A DNA stretch of 6,444 nucleotides, from NCBI GenBank assembly GCA_903913365.1, contig CAIWKW010000227.1, positions 1 through 6,444 on the forward strand, given 5' to 3'. Position numbers and translations under genes: made by a program. Positions 1 to 5,466 of this stretch are shown here, in pieces. The stretch is from Candidatus Doudnabacteria bacterium. Lineage in GTDB: Bacteria > Patescibacteriota > Doudnabacteria > UBA920. Within the stretch, counting starts at the first letter, position 1, and the number at the start of each line of letters is the position of its first letter. The notes under the pieces were generated by a model that saw only the letters and a program-made list of their open reading frames with translations, did no database searches and had not been told where the DNA came from.

Positions 1-6
1 ATACTA

Positions 7-570
7 TTATTTTTTTGACAAGGTATCTACCACATCCAAATGCGGATAATCAAAAATATCCTTAATAAATTTGTCAAAGGTGTCGCGTCTGAGTAAAAAT
101 TCATCCACCGTCATTACGCTGTAATTTATTTCTTGACCCATCATTTTTGCCACAATTTTCAAAAAATCGGAAAGTTTGTTTAAATTAACCTTTCCCACAA
201 GCAACAAATCCACGGGCAAATTGGGCTGGCCGGTAAAAACACCGCTCAAAAATGCCGCCTTAATATCGCCAAGGTGCTTAATAGCGCTAAACAATTCATC
301 TTCGTATTTTGGACCGCTTTGATTCCAATAATTTTTCATTTCCGGCAAAAGCTTGTAATGCCGATTAAGAATGTAATACTTTTTCCCTTTTTTGGAAAAA
401 CTGGCCACCGGGCCAACCGCAGCGAGTTTGTTCAAACTATGAGCGGTTTTTAAATAAGGTACGCTTAATCTCTTGGCAACTTCCGTAACAGAAAAGCTTC
501 TGGCCGGAGCGCTTAGGAAAAAACTCAGTACGGACGAATCCGTCTTGGAATCAACTATTTCTTGAAGCAT
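7..570 (-). CDS. Winged-helix regulator with nucleotidyltransferase-like domain
   Basis: Likely a cytoplasmic DNA-binding regulator of 187 residues. Residues about 10-70 read as a winged helix-turn-helix (SFSVTEVAKRLSVPYLKTAH is the HTH, KKGKKYYILNRHY the wing), as in ArsR/MarR-like folds. Residues about 100-175 resemble the nucleotidyltransferase-like domain often joined to such HTHs in Patescibacteria and archaea (LSGVFTG, then VDLLLVGKVN, then YSVMTVDEFLLRR and FIKDIFDYPH). The usual nucleotidyltransferase signature Gly-Ser plus Asp-x-Asp is incomplete: only Asp121 of the acidic pair is seen, so this domain is probably non-catalytic and may bind a ligand. The ATG start has no Shine-Dalgarno sequence. 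An extended -10 box lies about 84 bases upstream. The gene diverges from the large membrane protein gene at 823. The target genes are unknown; autoregulation or control of the divergent gene is only a guess from position. Confidence 0.8.
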   Translation of the reverse strand: MLQEIVDSKTDSSVLSFFLSAPARSFSVTEVAKRLSVPYLKTAHSLNKLAAVGPVASFSKKGKKYYILNRHYKLLPEMKNYWNQSGPKYEDELFSAIKHLGDIKAAFLSGVFTGQPNLPVDLLLVGKVNLNKLSDFLKIVAKMMGQEINYSVMTVDEFLLRRDTFDKFIKDIFDYPHLDVVDTLSKK

Positions 571-600
571 GGGTATAATTAATACGACTTTTTAGATTAA

Positions 601-615
601 CCAACTATAGTTTGG
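601..615. repeat. Near-perfect inverted repeat upstream of regulator
   Basis: The sequence ccaactatagtttgg is one base short of a perfect 16-base palindrome (ccaaactatagtttgg). It lies between the start codon and the predicted promoter of the winged-helix gene, a place suited to an autoregulatory operator. No binding is demonstrated and the region is AT-rich, so chance is possible. Confidence 0.25.
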
Positions 616-653
616 CTGATCTTGCCGATATTTTAATAATATTTAACGAATTC

Positions 654-659
654 ATTATA
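654..659 (-). promoter_or_regulatory. Extended -10 box of the regulator gene
   Basis: Read on the minus strand this is TATAAT preceded by TGC, giving a full extended -10 (TGnTATAAT). The best -35 at 17 bases is poor (TTATGC), which is acceptable for an extended -10 promoter. Transcription would start near 647 and give a leader of about 77 bases before the ATG at 570. Confidence 0.5.
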
Positions 660-666
660 GCACATT

Positions 667-694
667 TTGTTTTTTGGCATAAATGTTGTATAAT
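667..694 (+). promoter_or_regulatory. Promoter of the pseudophosphatase-propeller gene
   Basis: A perfect TATAAT at 689-694 has a TTGTTT -35 candidate at 667-672, with a 16-base spacer. Transcription would start near 701, giving a leader of roughly 120 bases before the GTG at 823. It lies back-to-back with the minus-strand -10 at 654-659, so the two genes share a compact divergent control region. I see no recognisable riboswitch in the leader. The only long-range pairing noticed is TAGAGT (740-745) with ACTCTA (798-803). Confidence 0.5.
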
Positions 695-822
695 TAACAA
701 GATTAAACTGTAGCCAGAAACAAATCTCAATTAATTGTCTAGAGTAAAAAGCCTAACGCTTTCTCCATTCCCGCCACCCGATTAAAAAAGTGGAAAGACT
801 CTACCATTAACTTAAAATTTTT

Positions 823-2859
823 GTGGAAGAATTAGAATCACAAATAGCAAAAATCCAACTGGGTAACATAAAGTCTTCCAGCACTTATGTTTACATAACT
901 GCCGAAAAAGCGCCGGTTGGCTCGGCCGAGCTTTACGTTGTGGCTGAGTTGCCATTATTAAACCCGGCTGCCGAGGAGTCATGCGAGAGAATATGCCAAG
1001 CCATATCCTCCACTTTAAAACGAGCCTACCGAAATCCGGGCATGGCAAATAATTTTGAATCGGCCATTAGTCAAATTAACGAGGAACTGGGAAAACTGGC
1101 ATCGCTTGGACAGACCGGATGGGTTGATAAGCTTAACTGCATATTAGGAGTTAAGGAGGGTGAGTCTTTTAACATTGCCACCACGGGGAAAGTTTCGGCC
1201 TATTTGCTGCGCAACCGCGAATATACGGACATTTCCTGTTCTCCGGACCAAAGCCATCCCCTAAAAACTTTTGAAAATTACGCCACCGGAAAAATTCATT
1301 TGGGTGATTTGTTGATTTTATCCACCACCCAGCTGTTTAATTATCTTTCCATGGACAGGCTGCGCAGCGTTATTGGCAATTCCAATTTTTTAACTGCCGC
1401 GCAAACTGTTATTGCCCTGCTGAAAGAAAATGCCGACCCGCAGGTTTCTTTTGGCGTACTGCTTAATTTACAGGTGCCTTTTGGCCAAGCCGAAGAAAAA
1501 GATGAGGATTTGGAGAGTTACGTAACAAATCAACCCGCAAAAGAAAATGTGATTTTGACCAACATAAAAAAATTTGTTGCCGCAACTTTCGCATTTTATA
1601 AAAAAGACAAGCGCATACCAAAAACCGATATTCCAAAAATTGGCAACAATTTTGGCCAAAGATTAAAAAATCTTTCCGGCAACGCCAAAGATTTTGTAAA
1701 CAAAAGCAAAGGCCTGTGGCAAACCGCCAAAACTTCCGCCGGCAGCGTGAAGACAACCGTGAGCAATCAAAATTTTAAAAATTTCAGCAAAGAAAAAAAA
1801 TTCTTTTTAATTTCCACTTTGGTTTTATTAATTGTAGTTACAGCCAGTATTGTCGTGGCAGTAAGACTTAAAAGCACCAGACAAGTTCAAAGCCAAATAA
1901 GCAACCAATTTAAAGCAGCGCAAACAGCCATACTTAACGCTCAGTCTTCATTGCTTTACAAAGATTATACAACGGCCTCCACCTACATCCAACAGGCAAA
2001 AAACAGCCTGCCAACGGCAAAATCCGTAAGCTCTTCCGACAAGGCCCAATACGACAAGCTTGTATCCGAACTAAGCGACCTAACAGGACAAATGGAAAAA
2101 GTGGTTCAGGCAAAAGTAACCAGCTTGGGCAGCTTGGCACAGGGTTCCAGCTTAATTAGCCTGCCAAATTTTATTGCCACCCAATCCAAACCCGGAATAA
2201 TCAGCTACAACAAACAAACGGGGCAAATTCAGGACGGAGCTTTAAAAAGTTCCGTTGCTGTTGTAGACAGCCTTTATATTTCCGGCAACATTGCGGTAAT
2301 TTACGACGGCACGTCTTTATACGCCTGGGATTTTTCCACAGGAAATGTTGGAACCGGTTTTTCCCAGGATGTTCCAGCCAAAAATAATTTTGGCGGCATG
2401 GCTTTTTACCCGACAAACAACAGAGTTTATGTGGCGAATAAACAAGCGGGTCAAATTATCAGCTTCGTGCTTTCTAAAAATAAATTTTCCAAACCCATAA
2501 TATCAATTCAAAATTCGTCCGTAACTCAAACGGTTGATATTACCATAGACACGGCGATTTATGCTTTAAATCAAACCGGTATAAATAAATTTTTGGGCGG
2601 CAAGCCGACTAACTTTAATATTTCGGGACTGGCAAACCCCTTTTCCGGTTCGGGAAAAATTTACACGCAAAAATCCTATAAATTTATTTATATTTTAGAT
2701 TCTGCAAACAACAGAATTATTATATTAAACAAAGACGGCAGTTTGCTGGAGACTCTAAAGTCCGATCAATTTACCAAATTGCTTGATTTCTCCGTTGACG
2801 AACCGAATAAAACAATCTATTTGTTAAACGACAACACCCTATTAAAAACGGGTTTTTAA
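823..2859 (+). CDS. Membrane-anchored PP2C-like pseudophosphatase with C-terminal propeller
   Basis: A 678-residue single-span membrane protein. Residues about 10-220 have the outline of a PPM/PP2C phosphatase fold: ATTGKVSAYLLRN (119-131) matches the family GDSRAYLLR strand and GDLLILSTTQLF (161-172) matches GDxLLLCSDGL. In both, the metal-binding Asp residues are missing, so it is probably a dead phosphatase used for binding or sensing. Residues about 245-325 are basic and linker-like. One hydrophobic segment at about 327-348, preceded by KEKK, predicts a cytoplasmic N-terminus. Residues about 355-430 are helical or coiled-coil. Residues about 450-678 are rich in short beta repeats; one copy, SANNRIIILNKDGSLLETL, is NHL-like, suggesting an extracytoplasmic beta-propeller. 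The GTG at 823 is chosen because an in-frame stop lies at 808-810 and no ATG occurs near it. There is no Shine-Dalgarno sequence. It probably shares a transcript with the CYTH gene 59 bases downstream. The exact role is unknown. Confidence 0.75.
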   Translation: MEELESQIAKIQLGNIKSSSTYVYITAEKAPVGSAELYVVAELPLLNPAAEESCERICQAISSTLKRAYRNPGMANNFESAISQINEELGKLASLGQTGWVDKLNCILGVKEGESFNIATTGKVSAYLLRNREYTDISCSPDQSHPLKTFENYATGKIHLGDLLILSTTQLFNYLSMDRLRSVIGNSNFLTAAQTVIALLKENADPQVSFGVLLNLQVPFGQAEEKDEDLESYVTNQPAKENVILTNIKKFVAATFAFYKKDKRIPKTDIPKIGNNFGQRLKNLSGNAKDFVNKSKGLWQTAKTSAGSVKTTVSNQNFKNFSKEKKFFLISTLVLLIVVTASIVVAVRLKSTRQVQSQISNQFKAAQTAILNAQSSLLYKDYTTASTYIQQAKNSLPTAKSVSSSDKAQYDKLVSELSDLTGQMEKVVQAKVTSLGSLAQGSSLISLPNFIATQSKPGIISYNKQTGQIQDGALKSSVAVVDSLYISGNIAVIYDGTSLYAWDFSTGNVGTGFSQDVPAKNNFGGMAFYPTNNRVYVANKQAGQIISFVLSKNKFSKPIISIQNSSVTQTVDITIDTAIYALNQTGINKFLGGKPTNFNISGLANPFSGSGKIYTQKSYKFIYILDSANNRIIILNKDGSLLETLKSDQFTKLLDFSVDEPNKTIYLLNDNTLLKTGF

Positions 2860-2907
2860 ACGAGAGGCAACCAAAAAAACATTAAACGGAAACGCTCAAT
2901 GCGGTCC

Positions 2908-2913
2908 GGGAGG
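2908..2913 (+). promoter_or_regulatory. Strong ribosome binding site of the CYTH gene
   Basis: The sequence gggagg sits five bases before the ATG at 2919 and fixes that start. The upstream gene in the same probable transcript has no such site, so the two would be translated by different initiation modes. Confidence 0.7.
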
Positions 2914-2918
2914 TTTAT

Positions 2919-3488
2919 ATGCCCATAAAGCAAACAAACAGAGAAATAGAAGTAAGATTTCTGGAAGTTGACGAACAAGAAATACTTAAAAAAATCAAGC
3001 TTCTGGGAGCCGAGGATATGGGTGAGGAGCTTTTGCAGGAAACCATTTTTTATGACATTGATAAAAAGTGGCCCGAGCAAAAAAAAATGGTTCGCCTGAG
3101 AAAATCGAAAACCCAGAAGCTTTTAACCTATAAGCATAACCAGACCGACCTGCTGGGCGGAACCGAAGAAATAGAAATTAATGTTGACGATTTAACAAAA
3201 ACAAAACAGCTGTTGGAAGCATTGGGACTTAAAGCTTTCAGAGTTCAGGAAAAAAAACGCCACTCTTTTAAATGGGCCGGGGTAACACTTACCCTGGATG
3301 AACAGCCAAAAGTTCCGGTTTATCTGGAAATAGAAGGGCCGTCCGAACAACTGCTGACAGATGCGGCCAGAGCCTTGGGGCTGGACTGGAATGAAGCGCA
3401 TTTTGAATCCAGCAGGGACTTTATTGAACAAATTTATAAAATTCCCTTATCCAGTTTGAGCATTTATACCTTTGATAAAATAGAATAG
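2919..3488 (+). CDS. CYTH-domain protein (class IV adenylate cyclase / triphosphatase family)
   Basis: A 189-residue soluble protein of the CYTH superfamily. These proteins bind triphosphates in a beta-tunnel lined with acidic and basic residues using divalent metal. Visible family features: the N-terminal ExExK signature as E9-I-E11-V-R13, with Arg in place of Lys; the basic strand VRLRK (58-62); TYKHN (70-74); the acidic strand EEIEINV (83-89); KKRHSF (112-117); LDEQP (126-130) and the closing YLEIEG (135-140). Length is usual for the CyaB/ThTPase-like branch. The substrate cannot be read from sequence: ATP cyclisation to cAMP, thiamine triphosphate hydrolysis and inorganic triphosphate hydrolysis all occur in the family. 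The start is set by a strong GGGAGG. It lies 59 bases after the membrane pseudophosphatase with no terminator between them, so co-transcription is likely. Confidence 0.85.
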   Translation: MPIKQTNREIEVRFLEVDEQEILKKIKLLGAEDMGEELLQETIFYDIDKKWPEQKKMVRLRKSKTQKLLTYKHNQTDLLGGTEEIEINVDDLTKTKQLLEALGLKAFRVQEKKRHSFKWAGVTLTLDEQPKVPVYLEIEGPSEQLLTDAARALGLDWNEAHFESSRDFIEQIYKIPLSSLSIYTFDKIE

Positions 3489-3494
3489 TTATAC

Positions 3495-3524
3495 AAAAAT
3501 AAGCGTTTTAGGCGCTTATTTTTT
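3495..3524. terminator. Bidirectional hairpin terminator between CYTH and dus genes
   Basis: An 11-bp perfect stem (aaaaataagcg with cgcttattttt) encloses a seven-base loop, followed by T residues on the plus strand. On the minus strand the stem also ends in a T run, so it can serve both the CYTH gene, which ends 6 bases upstream, and the convergent dus gene. About 110 bases of AT-rich spacer between it and the dus stop hold nothing else recognisable. Confidence 0.8.
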
Positions 3525-3633
3525 GATAACAAATTTATAATTTTAGTTTAAGTTTGCTGAAATCAAAACTTTTTTAAAGAAAACGCTTGTAATCAAAGAT
3601 TCCCTTTGGCAACCATGAATTTCAATAAATATC

Positions 3634-4797
3634 TTAATTTTTTTCCAGGAACTTTCCAACGATATCTTTTGTTTCCTGTAAGTCCTCTGCCACCATTAGC
3701 TTTGCCCGAAGCTCGTGGGCTCCCAAAAATCCCGAGCAGTAGGCTTTAAAATGTTTGCGCATTAAATAAAAAGATTTAATGCCGGAAAAGGTTTTTTCAA
3801 AAAGTTCGGCATGCTCAAGCATTACCGAAAGGCGTTCTTTTTGGCTTGGCTGATAGCCGTCTTTGCGCCCTCCTTCGCCAAGGCTTCGGAGGGTGCCCCG
3901 CTTTATATTGTTTTTTTGAGAGGCAAAGAACCAAGGGTTGCCAAACGCTCCCCTGCCAACCATAACCCCGTCAACTCCGGATTGTTTTGCTTTTTCCAAC
4001 CCGTCCTCGTAAGATTTAACATCCCCATTGCCTATTATTAGAGTCTTGAATTTTGAATTTTGAATTTTGTTTCTAATATCAACTGCCTCGGCTATCTTGT
4101 CCCAGTGTGCGGGAACTTTGGACATTTCCTGCTTGGTTCGTCCGTGGACAGTTAAAGCATTAATATTCGTCTCGAGCAAATTTTTTATCCAGGCTTCCAT
4201 TTCCTCCGGCTTACTGTAGCCAATCCGCGTTTTAACGGACACCGGCAAATCCCCTGCTCCTTTTTTTGCGGCCGAAATAATTTCCTGAGCCAATTTCGGT
4301 TCTCTCATTAGCGCCGCGCAGGCGCCAATTTTAATTTCTTTGGACTGCGGACATCCCATATTAATGTCTACACCGTCAAAACCCATGTCAGCCACAATTT
4401 TGGCCGCTTCATAAAACTTCTCGGGATTGGTACCCCAAATTTGCGCCACAATCGGCCTTTGGGCCTCGGTATATTCTAAATCTATAGCTAATTTTTTCCG
4501 CCCTTCGGGATGAGTTAGTCCATCCACGTTGACAAACTCGGTAAACATAACGAAGGGATTTCCCCTTGTCACTTGTAACTTGTCACTTGTAACTTGCCCG
4601 CTATAGCGGGCGAACATTTCCCGAAAAGCCGTGTCCGTAACCTCTTCCATGGGCGCAAGGCAAAAAAACGGTTTATCCAGCTCTTTCCAAAAACCACTGT
4701 TTATATTTAAAGAGCCGGACCTTGAGTCTTTTGAGTCGGTTTTTTTATTGCCAAAGAAAGAGCTGGGCTTATTCAATTTTTCCCAAAAATTGTTCAT
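3634..4797 (-). CDS. dus: tRNA-dihydrouridine synthase (DusB-like) with in-frame repeats
   Basis: An FMN-dependent TIM-barrel enzyme that reduces uridine to dihydrouridine in the D-loop of tRNA with NADPH. Landmarks: FMN-site strand CLAPMEEVTDTAFR (46-59), active-site NMGCP (146-150) with catalytic Cys149, SVKTRIGY (187-194), TVHGRT (216-221) and the phosphate-binding IIGNGDV (254-260) and VGRGAFGNPWFF (280-291). All key motifs are present, so it should be active. At 387 residues it is longer than the usual 320-340. The excess is explained by repeat-derived segments at residues about 9-35, 63-78, 244-250 and 301-311, all in frame. The N-terminus is partly duplicated (FWEKLNKP at 4-11, FWKELDKP at 36-43). 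The ATG at 4797 is chosen because the next Met (50) is already inside the FMN motif. There is no Shine-Dalgarno sequence; a TATAAT lies 8 bases upstream, so the mRNA may be leaderless. The Dus subfamily (A/B/C) is less certain than the family. Confidence 0.93.
   Translation of the reverse strand: MNNFWEKLNKPSSFFGNKKTDSKDSRSGSLNINSGFWKELDKPFFCLAPMEEVTDTAFREMFARYSGQVTSDKLQVTRGNPFVMFTEFVNVDGLTHPEGRKKLAIDLEYTEAQRPIVAQIWGTNPEKFYEAAKIVADMGFDGVDINMGCPQSKEIKIGACAALMREPKLAQEIISAAKKGAGDLPVSVKTRIGYSKPEEMEAWIKNLLETNINALTVHGRTKQEMSKVPAHWDKIAEAVDIRNKIQNSKFKTLIIGNGDVKSYEDGLEKAKQSGVDGVMVGRGAFGNPWFFASQKNNIKRGTLRSLGEGGRKDGYQPSQKERLSVMLEHAELFEKTFSGIKSFYLMRKHFKAYCSGFLGAHELRAKLMVAEDLQETKDIVGKFLEKN
3865..3896. repeat. 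Imperfect palindromic element inside dus
   Basis: Arms gcgccctcc and ggagggtgc pair around a short centre (ttcgccaaggcttc), with one G-T pair. It encodes residues 301-311 (GTLRSLGEGGR) of the dihydrouridine synthase, a Gly-rich segment between the phosphate-binding strand and the C-terminal helical domain that is not part of the family core. It looks like a small dispersed palindromic element tolerated in frame. Confidence 0.6.
4048..4068. repeat. Three tandem GAATTTT heptamers inside dus
   Basis: Three exact copies of gaatttt in tandem, 21 bases in total, so the reading frame is kept. They encode KIQNSKF (residues 244-250), lying just before the conserved strand LIIGNGDV in a surface loop of the barrel. 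Confidence 0.75.
4565..4596. repeat. Tandem 14-base repeat (heptamer-based) inside dus
   Basis: The unit cttgtcacttgtaa occurs twice exactly (4565-4578, 4579-4592) followed by cttg. Each unit is itself two similar heptamers (cttgtca, cttgtaa). It encodes residues about 68-78 (QVTSDKLQVTR), which interrupt the region between the FMN motif and FVMFTEFV. Confidence 0.8.
4596..4611. repeat. Perfect 16-base palindrome inside dus
   Basis: The sequence gcccgctatagcgggc is its own reverse complement. It abuts the 14-base tandem repeat, and together they form one inserted block that encodes residues 63-78 of the protein. Confidence 0.75.
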
Positions 4798-4805
4798 AAG
4801 AATGT

Positions 4806-4811
4806 ATTATA
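4806..4811 (-). promoter_or_regulatory. -10 box for dus, predicting a leaderless mRNA
   Basis: A perfect TATAAT on the minus strand ends 8 bases before the ATG at 4797, so transcription would begin at or within about two bases of the start codon. The -35 region is weak (TTTTAA at 17 bases). The absence of any Shine-Dalgarno sequence agrees with leaderless initiation. Confidence 0.45.
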
Positions 4812-4837
4812 AACAAAAATCAAACTTTTTAAAAGCT

Positions 4838-4866
4838 TTGACTATTACCCTCCATTAAGCTAAAAT
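4838..4866 (+). promoter_or_regulatory. Consensus-like promoter of the small membrane protein gene
   Basis: TTGACT at 4838-4843 and TAAAAT at 4861-4866 are separated by exactly 17 bases, the best sigma-70-type promoter in the window. The predicted start is near 4873-4874. A perfect inverted repeat, GCTAAA-A-TTTAGC (4859-4871), covers the -10 box and could be an operator. Confidence 0.65.
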
Positions 4867-4873
4867 TTAGCAC

Positions 4874-4890
4874 AGCCCGAGAGGAGGGCT
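4874..4890 (+). promoter_or_regulatory. Hairpin at the mRNA 5' end carrying the ribosome binding site
   Basis: AGCCC (4874-4878) pairs with GGGCT (4886-4890) around a GAGAGGA loop. The Shine-Dalgarno sequence aggagg (4882-4887) lies in the loop and the first two bases of the 3' arm, six bases before the ATG at 4894. The predicted transcription start falls at the foot of this hairpin. Confidence 0.5.
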
Positions 4891-4893
4891 AAA

Positions 4894-5331
4894 ATGAAAA
4901 GTTTAAAACTTTTGACACTGCTTGGTTTTGCGAGTTTGCTCTTAGTGGCCTTTATGAACTGCTCTGCTCAAAAGGCCGTTCGCTTAGCGGAACTCGACCC
5001 GCCTTGGTGGGTCATTTCCGCCGTGATAGTCTTCGCTTCTTCGATACTTTACCTGATTATGGGAAACCTCTGGGACGAGCCGGCTCCTCTTTTCGCCAGC
5101 CTGCCCGGCATCACATGCTTTATCATCTTCTTGATATGGATGGCCACAGAGTCCGGCAGGCTCAATATTCCGATCGAGGGAACATTTTCAAGCCCATACC
5201 TGCAAGGAGTCTCGCTCTTTTTGGTCCTTTGCCACGTGATACTAATGATCGCGTGGTATGCGATCAACATCGGCAAAAGGATAAACGAAAAAATGCATCC
5301 AATGCCGAAAACTGACGACATAATCGGCTAG
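4894..5331 (+). CDS. Small membrane protein of unknown function, 3-4 spans
   Basis: A 145-residue protein I do not recognise. Hydrophobic stretches at residues about 4-22, 37-57, 68-84 and 103-125 predict an integral membrane protein of three to four spans. The first could instead be a cleaved signal: a Cys at 23 follows AFMN, but this is a poor lipobox. Loops contain DPPWW (35-39) and ESGRLNIPIEG (86-96). The tail GKRINEKMHPMPKTDD is charged and probably cytoplasmic. The start is fixed by AGGAGG six bases upstream. It is a self-contained transcription unit with its own promoter and terminator, divergent from dus. Base composition differs from the left part of the window: the 60-base lines at 4981 and 5041 are 58% and 53% GC, against 32% for the line at 1561, which could mean acquisition from elsewhere or simply strong selection on codons. 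Confidence 0.75.
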   Translation: MKSLKLLTLLGFASLLLVAFMNCSAQKAVRLAELDPPWWVISAVIVFASSILYLIMGNLWDEPAPLFASLPGITCFIIFLIWMATESGRLNIPIEGTFSSPYLQGVSLFLVLCHVILMIAWYAINIGKRINEKMHPMPKTDDIIG

Positions 5332-5345
5332 CATGATGCTGTTTC

Positions 5346-5396
5346 AAAAGACCCATATTACCTGCCGCGCACTTTTGTCCGGCAGGTGTCTTTTTT
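5346..5396 (+). terminator. Intrinsic terminator of the small membrane protein gene
   Basis: An inner 8-bp stem (acctgccg 5360-5367 with cggcaggt 5380-5387) is extended by an outer 7-bp stem (aaaagac 5346-5352 with gtctttt 5388-5394) across a seven-base bulge, and ends in a run of six T. Confidence 0.8.
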
Positions 5397-5403
5397 AAAA
5401 ATT

Positions 5404-5440
5404 GAAAAACCGTCGTTGGCACACTGGGCGCCAACGACGG
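5404..5440 (-). terminator. Intrinsic terminator of the Lys-rich protein gene
   Basis: On the minus strand an 11-bp perfect stem (ccgtcgttggc with gccaacgacgg, 9-base loop) is followed by TTTTT. It lies 27 bases past the stop codon of the gene at 5467. The two terminators of the convergent genes sit side by side without overlapping. Confidence 0.85.
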
Positions 5441-5466
5441 ACTAAGCCGAGACTTCCCGCAAGAGG

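Noticed and set aside
762..780. Sequence tctccattcccgccacccg resembles the 3' end of a tRNA
   Set aside because: No matching T-stem 5' half, anticodon arm or D-arm lies upstream, and no CCA or cloverleaf can be built. At most a chance likeness.
701..822. Riboswitch in the long leader of the 823 gene
   Set aside because: Only one six-base long-range pairing and no known conserved core were found.
1463..1756. Minus-strand open frames opposite the pseudophosphatase gene
   Set aside because: They are Cys/Phe-rich antisense products of an AT-rich gene with no start signals and no domain.
3811..4041. Plus-strand 76-codon open frame opposite dus
   Set aside because: It lies fully within the well-supported dus gene, has no ribosome binding site, and its middle simply reads the palindromic repeat from the other side.
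4565..4611. CRISPR array
   Set aside because: The repeats are 14-base units in direct tandem with no spacers, and they lie inside a coding gene.
5004..5315. Plus-strand 103-codon open frame in another frame of the small membrane protein gene
   Set aside because: The true frame has a promoter, a strong RBS and hydrophobic spans. This frame gives a basic, featureless peptide with no RBS.
5049..5321. Minus-strand 90-codon open frame opposite the small membrane protein gene
   Set aside because: Its hydrophobic stretches are antisense reflections of the membrane spans, and it has no promoter or ribosome binding site.
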